DNA of 64,000 bases. Origin: Gluconacetobacter diazotrophicus PA1 5 (GTDB lineage Bacteria > Pseudomonadota > Alphaproteobacteria > Acetobacterales > Acetobacteraceae). A model generated the notes under the pieces. It worked only from the letters and a program-made list of their open reading frames with translations, made no database searches and was not told the DNA's origin. Positions 33,355 through 41,890 of this stretch are shown here, in pieces. Each line of letters opens with the position of its first letter. Position 1 is the first letter of the stretch. Position numbers and translations under genes: made by a program. The stretch lies in contig NC_011365.1 of NCBI RefSeq assembly GCF_000021325.1, forward strand, positions 3,128,001 to 3,192,000, read 5' to 3'.

Positions 33355-36300
33355 GTGGTGGGGCGGTTCCGGCCGCAGGGGGTGACGGGTGCCGATCGGG
33401 CCGCGTGGCAGGCGTGGGCCGATGCGCGTGCCCAGGCGGCCTTTCGCCGTGCGCGCCTGCTGGAGGATGCGGGCGACCCGGACGGGGCCTGGCGATGGTA
33501 CGAGCGGGCGAACCGCCTGGCTCCCGACAGCCCGAACGTGATGTTCCCGCTGGCGGTGGCGCGGCTGCGCGGCGGGGACACCGCCGGCAGCGTGCGTCTG
33601 CTGCGTGAACTGACCCGGCGTTTCGATTTCCCCGAGGGCTGGGCGGCCCTGTCCGGCGCCCTGCTGGCGGCGGGCGAGGACGCGGACGCCATCGCGGCGG
33701 CGCAGCACACCCTGTCCCGCCACGCGCCGCCGGCCGGCATGGATGCGCTGTTCGGGCGACTGGCGGCCCGGGCGGGCCGGCCCGGCTGGTGCGGCCTGTC
33801 GGCATCGGGCCGGCTGCATGGCGGTGGTGTCCGCGACCCCGATATATTCTTCGATGGGCAGCCGGTCCGATCGCGGGCCGGGGCGGACGGGCCGGTGCTG
33901 CCGCCCTGCTGGCGCCTGGCCCGGCAGGTCGAGGTGCTGGCGGGCGGCGTGCCGCTGCTGGGCAGCCCGCTGGACCCGGCGGCGGTGCAGCGGACCGAGG
34001 GATTCGTCGAATCCGGGCCACGGGGCCTGTCGGGCTGGCTCTGGCACCCGGCGGACCCGGACCATGTGCCCGAACTGCGCCTGCTGGACGGGCGGACCGG
34101 GCGCCTGCTGCTGCGCCAGGCGGTGCCCGAACCGGCGACCGAGGTCAGCAGTGCGGTGCCGCTGGCCCGGCCGCGCGGCTTTGCCATTCCGGCCGCCTGC
34201 CTGCCGGCCGGCCCGGTGCGCGTGCTGGGGTCCGACGGGCGCGACCTGCTGGGCAGCCCGCTGGCCACGGCCTGCGAACCGTGCGGGGGCGGCTGCCCGG
34301 GCGAAGCCGATTGCCCGAAACGCCTGCCTACCGGCCGGCCGCCCTGCCGCCCGCCGGATGCGCCGCCGGCCCGTGGACGCCCGGCGATCGTGATTCCGGT
34401 CCATGGCGACCGCGCGGCCACGCTGGCCTGCCTGGAATCGGTGCGCGACAGCGTGGGGCCGGACGTGCCGGTGGTCGTGGTCGATGACGCGACGCCGGTC
34501 GCGGCCCTGGCCGCCGACCTGGACCGGCTGGCGGCGGCGGGGACGATCCGGCTGGTCCGGCACGCGCGCACGCTGGGCTTCCCGGCCTCGGCCAATGACG
34601 GGATGCGCGCGATGGCGGGGCACGACGTCGTGCTGCTGAACAGCGATACGCTGGTGGCGGGCGGCTGGCTGGCGGAACTGGCCGACGTGGCCTATGGCGC
34701 GGCGGATATCGGCACCGTGACCCCGCTGTCGAACCAGGCCAGCATCTTCTCGTGGCCCGGACCGGACCGGGCGCCGGACGCGGAATTCTGCCCGGCGTTC
34801 GACCTGGCCCGGGTGCGGCACGTGATGGCGGCGGCGCGGGCGGCCAATCGCGGGGTGGCGGTCGATGTGCCGACCGGGCACGGATTCTGCCTGTTCATCC
34901 GCCATGACTGCCTGGATGCGTTCTGGCGGCTGCAGCCCGGCGCGCCGGATTCGGGCCCCTTGCGGGCCGACCTGTTCGCCCAGGGCTATGGCGAGGAAAA
35001 CGATTTCTGCCTGCGCGCCGCCGCCGGGGGGTGGCGGCATGTCGCCGCGCCCGGGGCGTTCGTCGGCCATGTGGGCGGGGCCTCGTTCGGTGCGGCGCGG
35101 CCGGACCTGCTGCGGCGGAACCTGGACATCGTGAACGCCCTGCACCCGGGCTATGACGCGCGGGTCGCCGCCCATGTCGCCGCCGACCCGCTGTTCGCGG
35201 CACGGCGGCGGCTGGACCTGGTGTGCTGGCGGCGCGGCGGGGCCGGGTGGGATGGGGCGGTGCTGCTGGTCACGCACGACCAGGGCGGCGGGGTGGAACG
35301 CGTGGTGCGCGCCCGCGCCGCCGCCTGGCGCGCACAGGGCGCGCGGCCGGTGGTGCTGCGCCCCGCCCCCGGCGGCTGTCGGCTGGAGGACGTGCCGGAC
35401 ACGGCGTCCGGGCCGTCCGCCGCGGCGTTCGCCAGCCCGCGATTCCGCCTGCCCGGGGAAGGGGACATGCTGCTGGCCGTGCTGCGCGCGTCGGGGGTCG
35501 ATTCGGTGGAATGGCATCATTCGCTGGGCCACGGGATCGATGTCCGCACGCTGGCCGCCTCGCTGGGCGTGCCGTACGAGGTGCATGTCCATGACTATGT
35601 GTGGTTCTGCCCCCGGGTGGCGCTGGTCGGGGCGTCGGGCCGCTATTGCGGCGAACCGGGACCGGCGGGATGCGCCGCCTGCCTCGCCCCCGGCGGCAGC
35701 CTGCTGGAGGACGGGGAGGGGACGATCCCCGATCGGCTGGCGCGCCACCTCGCGCGGTCCCGCGCGGACCTGCTGGGCGCGCGCGCCGTCATGGCGCCGT
35801 CGGATGACGCGGCCCGGCGCATCGGGCGGCATTTTCCCGAAATCGCGGTCCGGGTGACGCCGCTGGAGGACGACCGGCCCGGGATGGACCTGGCATCCTT
35901 CGTCCGGATCTATGGCGGGGTGGCTTGTGGCGGGGCGGCGCCGGCGGGACGCGCGCGGCCCGCCGGCCGGGTGCGCGTGGCGGTGCCCGGCGCGATCGGG
36001 GTCGAGAAGGGTTATGGCATCCTGCTGGAGGCCGCGCGGGACGCGGCGGCGCGGGACCTGAATCTGGAATTCGTGGTGGTGGGCCACACGCCCGACGACG
36101 ACGCGCTGATCGGCACCGGCCGGGTGTTCGTCACCGGCCCATACCGCGAATCCGATTCCGTCGCCCTGCTGGCGGCGCAGGGGGCGGACCTGGCGCTGCT
36201 GCCCTCGGTGTGGCCGGAGACCTGGTGTTTCGCGCTGGGGCTGGCGTGGCGGGCCGGCCTGCGGGCCGTGGTCTTCGACCTGGGGGCCATGGCCGAACGG

Positions 36301-36384
36301 GTGCGGCGCACGGGCCGGGGCCGGGTCCTGCCATTGGGTATGCCGATTCACGAATTGAATACGTTTTTGCTCTCCTATGCCTGA
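33355..36384 (+). CDS. Three-module glycosyltransferase: TPR + GT2 + GT4
   Basis: A 1009-residue cytosolic protein. Residues about 20-130 form TPR-like helices (AAFRRARLLEDAGDPDGAWR, then YERANRLAPDSPNVMFPLAV). A linker with a Cys cluster (CEPCGGGCPGEADC) precedes a GT2 domain from about 340: AIVIPVHGDRAATLACLES, VVVVDDATP, VLLNSDTLVAGGWL (DXD-like) and GYGEENDFCLRAA. A GT4 domain fills the C-terminus: VHVHDYVWFCPRVAL, GVEKGYGILLEAARD and SVWPETWCFALGLAWRAGL. In that last block the second Glu of the EX7E motif is Leu. It starts 3 bp after the Sel1 gene. Two transferase domains imply sequential sugar additions. Confidence 0.88.
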   Translation: MVGRFRPQGVTGADRAAWQAWADARAQAAFRRARLLEDAGDPDGAWRWYERANRLAPDSPNVMFPLAVARLRGGDTAGSVRLLRELTRRFDFPEGWAALSGALLAAGEDADAIAAAQHTLSRHAPPAGMDALFGRLAARAGRPGWCGLSASGRLHGGGVRDPDIFFDGQPVRSRAGADGPVLPPCWRLARQVEVLAGGVPLLGSPLDPAAVQRTEGFVESGPRGLSGWLWHPADPDHVPELRLLDGRTGRLLLRQAVPEPATEVSSAVPLARPRGFAIPAACLPAGPVRVLGSDGRDLLGSPLATACEPCGGGCPGEADCPKRLPTGRPPCRPPDAPPARGRPAIVIPVHGDRAATLACLESVRDSVGPDVPVVVVDDATPVAALAADLDRLAAAGTIRLVRHARTLGFPASANDGMRAMAGHDVVLLNSDTLVAGGWLAELADVAYGAADIGTVTPLSNQASIFSWPGPDRAPDAEFCPAFDLARVRHVMAAARAANRGVAVDVPTGHGFCLFIRHDCLDAFWRLQPGAPDSGPLRADLFAQGYGEENDFCLRAAAGGWRHVAAPGAFVGHVGGASFGAARPDLLRRNLDIVNALHPGYDARVAAHVAADPLFAARRRLDLVCWRRGGAGWDGAVLLVTHDQGGGVERVVRARAAAWRAQGARPVVLRPAPGGCRLEDVPDTASGPSAAAFASPRFRLPGEGDMLLAVLRASGVDSVEWHHSLGHGIDVRTLAASLGVPYEVHVHDYVWFCPRVALVGASGRYCGEPGPAGCAACLAPGGSLLEDGEGTIPDRLARHLARSRADLLGARAVMAPSDDAARRIGRHFPEIAVRVTPLEDDRPGMDLASFVRIYGGVACGGAAPAGRARPAGRVRVAVPGAIGVEKGYGILLEAARDAAARDLNLEFVVVGHTPDDDALIGTGRVFVTGPYRESDSVALLAAQGADLALLPSVWPETWCFALGLAWRAGLRAVVFDLGAMAERVRRTGRGRVLPLGMPIHELNTFLLSYA

Positions 36385-36423
36385 AACGGGGCGTACGGGC
36401 CCACGGGGAAAAGGGAGAACCCG

Positions 36424-37548
36424 ATGCCGGACAGCATGACCGAAAGCCAGGGCCGGATCGTGGATCTGAAGGTCGCGGGCCACCTGATGACCCTGGACCC
36501 TGGGCTGTACTGCGTCTTCCACGCGCCGCAGCCCGATCCCGGCCCGGGATTCGACCGGGGGACGTTCCATCAGGGCGGCGCGGAGGACCTGCCGGGGGTG
36601 CGGATTTCGCGCGCGCCGGGGGCGGCGGGCGCCGGGGTGGCGATCGTGACCTTCGACGCCGATGGCTGGCTGGGCGCCGCGCGCAATGCGGCGCTGGTGC
36701 GCGTGCCGGCCAACGCGGCGCAGGTGCTGGTCACCTTCTACCAGGACCCGATCCTGGCGTCGGAGATCCCGCGCCTGAAGGTCGTGCGCCTGGCCGATAT
36801 GCCGGGGCCGACCCCGGTGCCGGTGCCGCAGGGAGTGGAATCCACGCCCGGCCTGGTCCCGACGCCCTCCGCACCCGCGCCGGCACAGCCCGGCGGGGGC
36901 ATCACGGCCCATATCCAGCGCCGGGGGGATGTGGTGTCCGCCATGGAGGAGTGGATGGGCGTTCCGGGCAGCAAGGCCTGGATCGAGGGGTTCGCCGTCG
37001 TGCCCACCCGCCTGATCGCGGCCGAGGACATCGAATACCAGGCGGTGCTGGGGCGCGGCTGGCTGTCGCCCTGGTCGGCGGGGGGCCAGTATTGCGGCAG
37101 CCGGGGCATGGCCCTGCCGATCCTGGGCCTGCGCGTGCGGTTGAAGCCCGAGGCCGCGCGCCGGTTTTCCTGCCGTGTCTCGGCCAGCTTCACCGACGGC
37201 ACGCGGGCGGGGCCGACCGGTGACGGCGCGGTGGTCGAGGCCGAGAGCCTGGCCCCGCTGGAGGCCTTTCGCATCGATATCGCGCCGCTGGACGTCGCCG
37301 AAACCCCGGACGCGGAGGAAGAGGCCCTGCTGGCGATCGTCTCCGCCCCCGATCCCGCCCCCGCCGTGCCGAAACCGGCGCGGACGCGGGCCCGCCGCGC
37401 GAAGGCCGAAGCCCCCCTGGCGGAAGCCCCGCCGATCGATCCGGTGCGCCCCGGCCGGGGCCGCAAGGCGCCGGGGTCGCGGGTGGAACTGCTGAAGGCG
37501 CGCAGGCAGAGGGCCGCGCGCCGGAAGACGTCGCGCGGAGGGTCGTAA
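36424..37548 (+). CDS. Hypothetical protein with ChW-like tryptophan repeat and basic tail
   Basis: A 374-residue protein with no signal peptide. Residues 1-130 form a beta-rich domain (VDLKVAGHLMTLDPGLYCVF ... VLVTFYQDPILASEIPRLKV). After a Pro-rich linker, residues about 185-245 contain DIEYQAVLGRGWLSPWSAGG then GSRGMALPILGLRVRLK, which follows the ChW pattern: I-x-Y, GW, W, G, G, then a hydrophobic I/L-x-L strand. The C-terminal 70 residues are Pro/Ala then Arg/Lys-rich (KARRQRAARRKTSRGGS), suited to binding nucleic acid or acidic polymer. It lies between two glycosyltransferases, 39 bp after the first; a glycan-binding or substrate role is inferred. Confidence 0.6.
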   Translation: MPDSMTESQGRIVDLKVAGHLMTLDPGLYCVFHAPQPDPGPGFDRGTFHQGGAEDLPGVRISRAPGAAGAGVAIVTFDADGWLGAARNAALVRVPANAAQVLVTFYQDPILASEIPRLKVVRLADMPGPTPVPVPQGVESTPGLVPTPSAPAPAQPGGGITAHIQRRGDVVSAMEEWMGVPGSKAWIEGFAVVPTRLIAAEDIEYQAVLGRGWLSPWSAGGQYCGSRGMALPILGLRVRLKPEAARRFSCRVSASFTDGTRAGPTGDGAVVEAESLAPLEAFRIDIAPLDVAETPDAEEEALLAIVSAPDPAPAVPKPARTRARRAKAEAPLAEAPPIDPVRPGRGRKAPGSRVELLKARRQRAARRKTSRGGS

Positions 37549-37571
37549 CCGGCGCGGCGCGGGATGGCGTT

Positions 37572-38849
37572 TTGAGATATCTGTTCGTCCACCAGCATTT
37601 TCCCGGTCAGTACCTGCACCTGCTGCGCCACCTGCGGCAGGACCCGGGCAACGAGATCGTCTTCATCAGCGAACCGAACGACAACCACCTGCCCGGGGTG
37701 CGGCGGGTGGCCTATCGCCCGCCGCGCGGCGGGGCCCCCGGAGTTCATCCGGCGGTACGGGATTTCGACCTGGCGATGCTGCGGGCCGAATCGGTCGCGC
37801 GGGCGGCGGCCAGCCTGCGCGACCTGGGCTATCGCCCCGACATCGTGATCGGCCACCACGGCTGGGGCGAATTGCTGAATATGGGGGACGTGTTCCCCGG
37901 GGTGCCGGTGCTGGGCTATTTCGAATTCTTCTACCATGCCGACGCGCTGGATGTGGGCTTCGACCCCGAATTCCCGTCGCCCCGCGGCAGCCTGCCGGTC
38001 ATTCGCGCCAGGAACGCCATCAACCTGCAGGCGCTGGCGGGCGGCGGCGATGGGACTGTCCAGGGCCAGACCCCCACCCGCTTTCAATGGATGACCTATC
38101 CCGCCTGGGCGCGCGGCGGGATCGAAATCCTGCCCGAGGGCGTGGACCTGGCCGCCTGCTCGCCCGATCCGGCAGCGTTCCGGCGGACGCTGCGGATCGG
38201 CGAGATCGCCATCGCGCCGCGCGACCGGCTGGTGACCTATGTCGCGCGTGACCTGGAACCCTATCGCGGCTTCCATGTCTTTATGCGCGCGCTGCCGCGC
38301 ATCCTGGCGGCGCGGCCGGACGTGCGGGTCGTGCTGGTGGGCGGCGACGGGGTCAGCTACGGCGCGCGCCTGCCGGCCGGATCGTGGCGGGCGCGGATGC
38401 TGGCCGAACTGACGGGGCGGATCGACCTTGACCGCGTCCATTTCCCGGGCAAGGTGGAGTACGACGTGTTCCGCGCCCTGCTGCGCCGGTCCGACGCGCA
38501 TGTCTACCTGACCTATCCGTTCGTGGCGTCCTGGTCGTTGCGCGAGGCCATGGCCATGGGATGCGCGATCGTCGGCAGCGATACGGCGCCGGTGCGCGAA
38601 TTCCTGTCCGACGGGCGGACGGGCCGCCTGGTGCCGTTCCTGGACCCGGACGGCATCGCGGCCGGGGTGCTGGAGGTGCTGGAGGACCGCGCGCTGGCCA
38701 CCCGCCTGCGCCGCGCCGCCCGCCGGCAGGCCGAACGGACACTGGATATGGGGGAGTACATGGCACGGTATCGGGACCTGATCGACCGGATGGTGCGCCA
38801 GGGGCGGCGGGGCCGCGCGTCCCTGCGGATCGCGGCGCGGTCGGCCTGA
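37572..38849 (+). CDS. GT4-family glycosyltransferase
   Basis: A 425-residue cytosolic retaining glycosyltransferase. The N-terminus RYLFVHQHFPGQYLHLLRHL is the family's characteristic opening and fixes the start at a TTG at 37572, since no ATG or GTG lies close. Other features: IVIGHHGWGELLNMGDVFPG, EILPEGVDLAACSPDP, RLVTYVARDLEPYRGFHVFM (start of the second Rossmann domain), VDLDRVHFPGKV-like region and YPFVASWSLREAMAMGCAIV with the donor-binding Glu. It is probably translated from the same transcript as the upstream genes; gap 23 bp. The sugar donor cannot be predicted. Confidence 0.9.
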   Translation: MRYLFVHQHFPGQYLHLLRHLRQDPGNEIVFISEPNDNHLPGVRRVAYRPPRGGAPGVHPAVRDFDLAMLRAESVARAAASLRDLGYRPDIVIGHHGWGELLNMGDVFPGVPVLGYFEFFYHADALDVGFDPEFPSPRGSLPVIRARNAINLQALAGGGDGTVQGQTPTRFQWMTYPAWARGGIEILPEGVDLAACSPDPAAFRRTLRIGEIAIAPRDRLVTYVARDLEPYRGFHVFMRALPRILAARPDVRVVLVGGDGVSYGARLPAGSWRARMLAELTGRIDLDRVHFPGKVEYDVFRALLRRSDAHVYLTYPFVASWSLREAMAMGCAIVGSDTAPVREFLSDGRTGRLVPFLDPDGIAAGVLEVLEDRALATRLRRAARRQAERTLDMGEYMARYRDLIDRMVRQGRRGRASLRIAARSA

Positions 38850-38857
38850 CGGTGCGG

Positions 38858-39196
38858 ATGCTGCTGGGGTCGTTCGCGGTCTATGCCGCCGCCGCGCTGT
38901 GCGAGATCGGCGGATGCTATGCCTGGTGGTGCTGGCGGCGGGCCGGGGCGGGGGCGTGGGTGCTGCTGCCGGGCATGGCCAGCCTGGCGCTGTTCGGCTG
39001 GCTGCTGACGCTGGTGGACAGCGACACGGCGGGCCGCACCTTCGCGGCCTATGGAGGGATCTATATCGTCGGCGCCATCGTCTGGCTGCGGCTGGTCGAA
39101 GGGCGCCCGGTCACGCCGCGCGACGCGGCCGGGGTCGCGATCTGCCTGGCGGGCGCCGCGATCATCCTGTCCGCCGGGCGCGGAGCGGAACGGTAG
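38858..39196 (+). CDS. ynfA: YnfA family small membrane protein (UPF0060)
   Basis: A 112-residue inner-membrane protein with four predicted helices: LLGSFAVYAAAALCEIGGCY, WVLLPGMASLALFGWLLTLV, YGGIYIVGAIVWLRLVEG and GVAICLAGAAIILSAG. The family signature AALCEIGGCYAWWCWRR and TFAAYGGIYI are intact. YnfA proteins are distant relatives of SMR transporters. The ATG lies 8 bp after the glycosyltransferase stop; a GTG two codons upstream is an alternative. It may simply ride at the end of the glycosylation operon. Confidence 0.9.
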   Translation: MLLGSFAVYAAAALCEIGGCYAWWCWRRAGAGAWVLLPGMASLALFGWLLTLVDSDTAGRTFAAYGGIYIVGAIVWLRLVEGRPVTPRDAAGVAICLAGAAIILSAGRGAER

Positions 39197-39206
39197 GGAA
39201 CGGAAA

Positions 39207-39227
39207 GGCCGGGGCGGGGCCCCGGCC
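39207..39227. terminator. Hairpin between convergent ynfA and ppa
   Basis: An 8-bp perfect GC stem (GGCCGGGG / CCCCGGCC) with a 5-nt loop sits exactly between two converging genes, a position typical of a shared bidirectional terminator. No long T-run is present on either side. Confidence 0.5.
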
Positions 39228-39234
39228 CACCGGC

Positions 39235-39759
39235 TTACTTCCGGGCCGCCGCCAGCGAGGCCTTGATCACCTCGCCCGCTTCCTCGCGACCGGCCCAGCC
39301 GGCCACCTTGACCCACTTGCCCTTCTCCAGGTCCTTGTAGCGGGTGAAGAAATGCTCGATCTCCTGGATGACGATCTCGGGCAGGTCCTCGATCTTCTCG
39401 ACCTTGGAATAGTACGGGTGCACCTTGTCGTGCGGCACGCAGACGATCTTCTCGTCCTGGCCGCTTTCGTCTTCCATGCGCAGCATACCGATCGGGCGCG
39501 CACGGATCACGGCGCCGGGCACCACCGGGGCCGGGATCAGCACCAGCGCGTCGGCCGGGTCGCCATCGGCGGCCAGCGTGTTGGGAATGAAGCCGTAGGC
39601 GGCCGGATAGGCCATCGGTGTGAACAGGACGCGGTCGACGACGATGGCGCCGCTGTCCTTGTCGATCTCGTATTTCACCGACGATCCCTGCGGGATCTCG
39701 ATGACGACGTTGATATCGAACGGTACGTCCTTGCCGGGCGAGATTTTCGACACATCCAT
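39235..39759 (-). CDS. ppa: Inorganic pyrophosphatase, family I
   Basis: Hydrolyses pyrophosphate released by biosynthetic reactions, pulling them forward; cytosolic hexamer in bacteria. The 174-residue product shows INVVIEIPQGSSVKYEIDKD, the AYPAAYGFIPNTLA strand, the metal-binding D-x-D-x-x-D signature in DGDPADALVLIP and KVHPYYSKVEKIEDLP. The ATG at 39759 is favoured by GGAG nine bases upstream over an in-frame ATG five codons earlier. Confidence 0.96.
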   Translation of the reverse strand: MDVSKISPGKDVPFDINVVIEIPQGSSVKYEIDKDSGAIVVDRVLFTPMAYPAAYGFIPNTLAADGDPADALVLIPAPVVPGAVIRARPIGMLRMEDESGQDEKIVCVPHDKVHPYYSKVEKIEDLPEIVIQEIEHFFTRYKDLEKGKWVKVAGWAGREEAGEVIKASLAAARK

Positions 39760-39886
39760 GGCGGCGCTCCACACTCTACGGAACAGAAAAGAGACCGTCG
39801 AACCTATCGAGGCGTGTCCCCATTGCCAAGCATCCCTATAAGGCTTGCCAAACGGCCGAACATGGGCGAAGTGAGGACCGGCCTGC

Positions 39887-39960
39887 GCGCCCGTAGCTCA
39901 ATTGGTTAGAGCGGGCCGCTCATAACGGCTTGGTTGCGGGTTCAAGTCCTGCCGGGCGCA
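39887..39960 (+). tRNA. tRNA with CAU anticodon, probably tRNA-Ile2
   Basis: A 74-nt cloverleaf: 7-bp acceptor GCGCCCG/CGGGCGC with discriminator A, D-arm AGCTC...GAGC, anticodon loop CTCATAA on a GCCG/CGGC stem, and T-arm GCGGG-TTCAAGT-CCTGC. CCA is not encoded. The CAU anticodon fits elongator Met or lysidine-modified Ile2; the variable region CTTGGTTGC and overall similarity to the proteobacterial CTCATAATCGCTTGGTCGC pattern favour tRNA-Ile2 (reads AUA). A terminator follows directly. Confidence 0.92.
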
Positions 39961-39969
39961 GGCTTTGGT

Positions 39970-40013
39970 CCGGCCCACGCCCCCCTGGACCGGGGATGCG
40001 GGCCGGCGTTTTT
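39970..40013 (+). terminator. Rho-independent terminator after the tRNA
   Basis: CCGGCCC (39970-39976) pairs with GGGCCGG (40000-40006) around a 23-nt loop, immediately followed by CGTTTTTC. Position 10 nt after the tRNA end and the T-run support termination of the tRNA transcript before ettA. Confidence 0.7.
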
Positions 40014-40047
40014 CTACCTCTTTCTCTGGATACCGGGAGCCCTCGTC

Positions 40048-41727
40048 ATGGCCGCCACGCAATATGTCTATGTGATGAAGGACCTGACCAAGGCGTATCC
40101 GGGCGGGCGCGAGGTCTTCAAGGGCATCACCCTGTCCTTCCTGCCGGGGGTCAAGATCGGGGTGCTGGGCGTCAACGGCGCCGGCAAATCCACCCTGCTG
40201 AAGATCATGGCCGGGATCGAGAAGGAATTCGGCGGCGAGGCCTGGGCCGCCGAGGGCGCCCGGATCGGCTATCTGGAGCAGGAGCCCAAGCTGGACGAAT
40301 CGCTGACGGTCGGCGAGAACGTGGCGCTGGGCTTCGGCGCGCTGAAGACCGCCGTCGATCGCTTCAACGAAATCTCGATGCTGTTCGCCGAGCCGATGTC
40401 GGACGACGAAATGACCGCCCTGCTGGCCGAACAGGCCGAACTGCAGGAAAAGATCGATGCCGGCGACGGCTGGGAACTGGACCGCAAGATCGACATCGCG
40501 CTGGACGCGCTGCGCTGCCCGCCGGCCGAAAGCGCCGTGACCCGCCTGTCGGGCGGCGAGCGCCGGCGCGTGGCGCTGTGCCGCCTGCTGCTGGAAAAGC
40601 CCGACCTGCTGCTGCTGGACGAACCGACCAACCATCTGGACGCCGAAAGCGTGGCGTGGCTGGAACGCACGCTGCGCGACTACCAGGGCACGGTGATGGT
40701 CATCACCCATGACCGCTACTTCCTGGACAACGTCACCAACTGGATCCTGGAGCTGGAGCGCGGCCGGGGCTTCCCGTTCCAGGGCAATTATTCCTCGTGG
40801 CTGGAACAGAAGCGCAAGCGCCTGGCCCAGGAGGAAAAGGAAGAAAGCGCCCGCCAGCGGGCCCTGGCGGCCGAGCAGGAATGGATCGGGTCCAGCCCCA
40901 AGGCGCGCCAGGCCAAGAGCAAGTCGCGCATTGCGCGCTACGAGGAAATGCTGGCCCTGAACGCCGAGCGTGCCGGCGGCACCGCCGACATCGTCATCCC
41001 GCCGGGCCCCCGCCTGGGCGGCACGGTGATCGAAGCCGAGGACCTGCGCAAGGCGTTCGGCAACCGGCTGCTGATCGACGACCTCAGCTTCAAGCTGCCG
41101 CCGGGCGGCATCGTGGGGGTCATCGGGCCCAACGGCGCGGGCAAGTCCACCCTGTTCCGCATGATCGTGGGGCAGGAAGAGCCCGACGCGGGCTCGCTGA
41201 AGGTCGGGGAGACCGTCAAGCTGGGCTATGTGGACCAGTCGCGCGACAGCCTGGATGACGACAAGACGGTGTGGGAGGAAATTTCCGGCGGCACCGACGT
41301 CATCTATCTGGGCAAGCGCGCGGTGCCGTCGCGGGCCTATGTCGGCGCGTTCAACTTCAAGGGCGCGGACCAGCAGAAGAAGGTCGGCATCCTGTCGGGC
41401 GGCGAGCGCAACCGCGTGCACCTGGCCAAGATGCTGCGCCAGGAAAGCAACGTCATCCTGCTGGACGAACCGACCAACGACCTGGACGTGGACACGCTGC
41501 GCGCGCTGGAAGATGCGCTGGCGGAATTCGCCGGCTGCGCCGTGATCATCAGCCATGACCGCTGGTTCCTCGACCGCCTGGCGACGCATATCCTGGCCTT
41601 CGAGGGCGACAGCCACGTCGAATGGTTCGAGGGTAATTTCCAGGCCTATGAAGAGGACAAGCGACGCCGACTGGGCCCTGACGCGACCGAGCCGGGACGG
41701 ATCAAATACCGCCCGCTCGCACGCTGA
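40048..41727 (+). CDS. ettA: Energy-dependent translational throttle protein EttA (ABC-F)
   Basis: A 559-residue soluble ABC-F ATPase that binds the ribosomal E site and gates the first peptide bond according to ATP/ADP ratio. Two nucleotide-binding domains are intact: Walker A GVNGAGKSTLL near 45 and GPNGAGKSTLF near 365; signatures LSGGERRRVAL and LSGGERNRVHL; Walker B LLLLDEPTNHLD and VILLDEPTNDLD. The inter-domain PtIM linker (RKRLAQEEKEESARQRALAA, then EWIGSSPKARQAKSKSRIAR) and the arm region after the first Walker A identify EttA rather than Uup or YheS. No membrane segments. Confidence 0.96.
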   Translation: MAATQYVYVMKDLTKAYPGGREVFKGITLSFLPGVKIGVLGVNGAGKSTLLKIMAGIEKEFGGEAWAAEGARIGYLEQEPKLDESLTVGENVALGFGALKTAVDRFNEISMLFAEPMSDDEMTALLAEQAELQEKIDAGDGWELDRKIDIALDALRCPPAESAVTRLSGGERRRVALCRLLLEKPDLLLLDEPTNHLDAESVAWLERTLRDYQGTVMVITHDRYFLDNVTNWILELERGRGFPFQGNYSSWLEQKRKRLAQEEKEESARQRALAAEQEWIGSSPKARQAKSKSRIARYEEMLALNAERAGGTADIVIPPGPRLGGTVIEAEDLRKAFGNRLLIDDLSFKLPPGGIVGVIGPNGAGKSTLFRMIVGQEEPDAGSLKVGETVKLGYVDQSRDSLDDDKTVWEEISGGTDVIYLGKRAVPSRAYVGAFNFKGADQQKKVGILSGGERNRVHLAKMLRQESNVILLDEPTNDLDVDTLRALEDALAEFAGCAVIISHDRWFLDRLATHILAFEGDSHVEWFEGNFQAYEEDKRRRLGPDATEPGRIKYRPLAR

Positions 41728-41890
41728 ACGGTCCGGCCCGCCATGCGCGCCCCTGACGGCGCCGCCCCGGGTGGCCCACATGGCGCGGCCGCCGTCAGGG
41801 TCTGACGCGCCGCCGGTTTCGGCCCTGGCGCATCATCCGCGCCGCGGCCCCTGGGGGCAGCCGGCCGGGCGGACGGGGTGGGAGGCACGC

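Noticed and set aside
32731-36912. A 1393-codon open frame opposite the Sel1 and glycosyltransferase genes
   Set aside because: Same GC-driven antisense artefact; the product is Arg/Pro/Gln/His-rich without domain structure, and the plus strand has well-supported genes.
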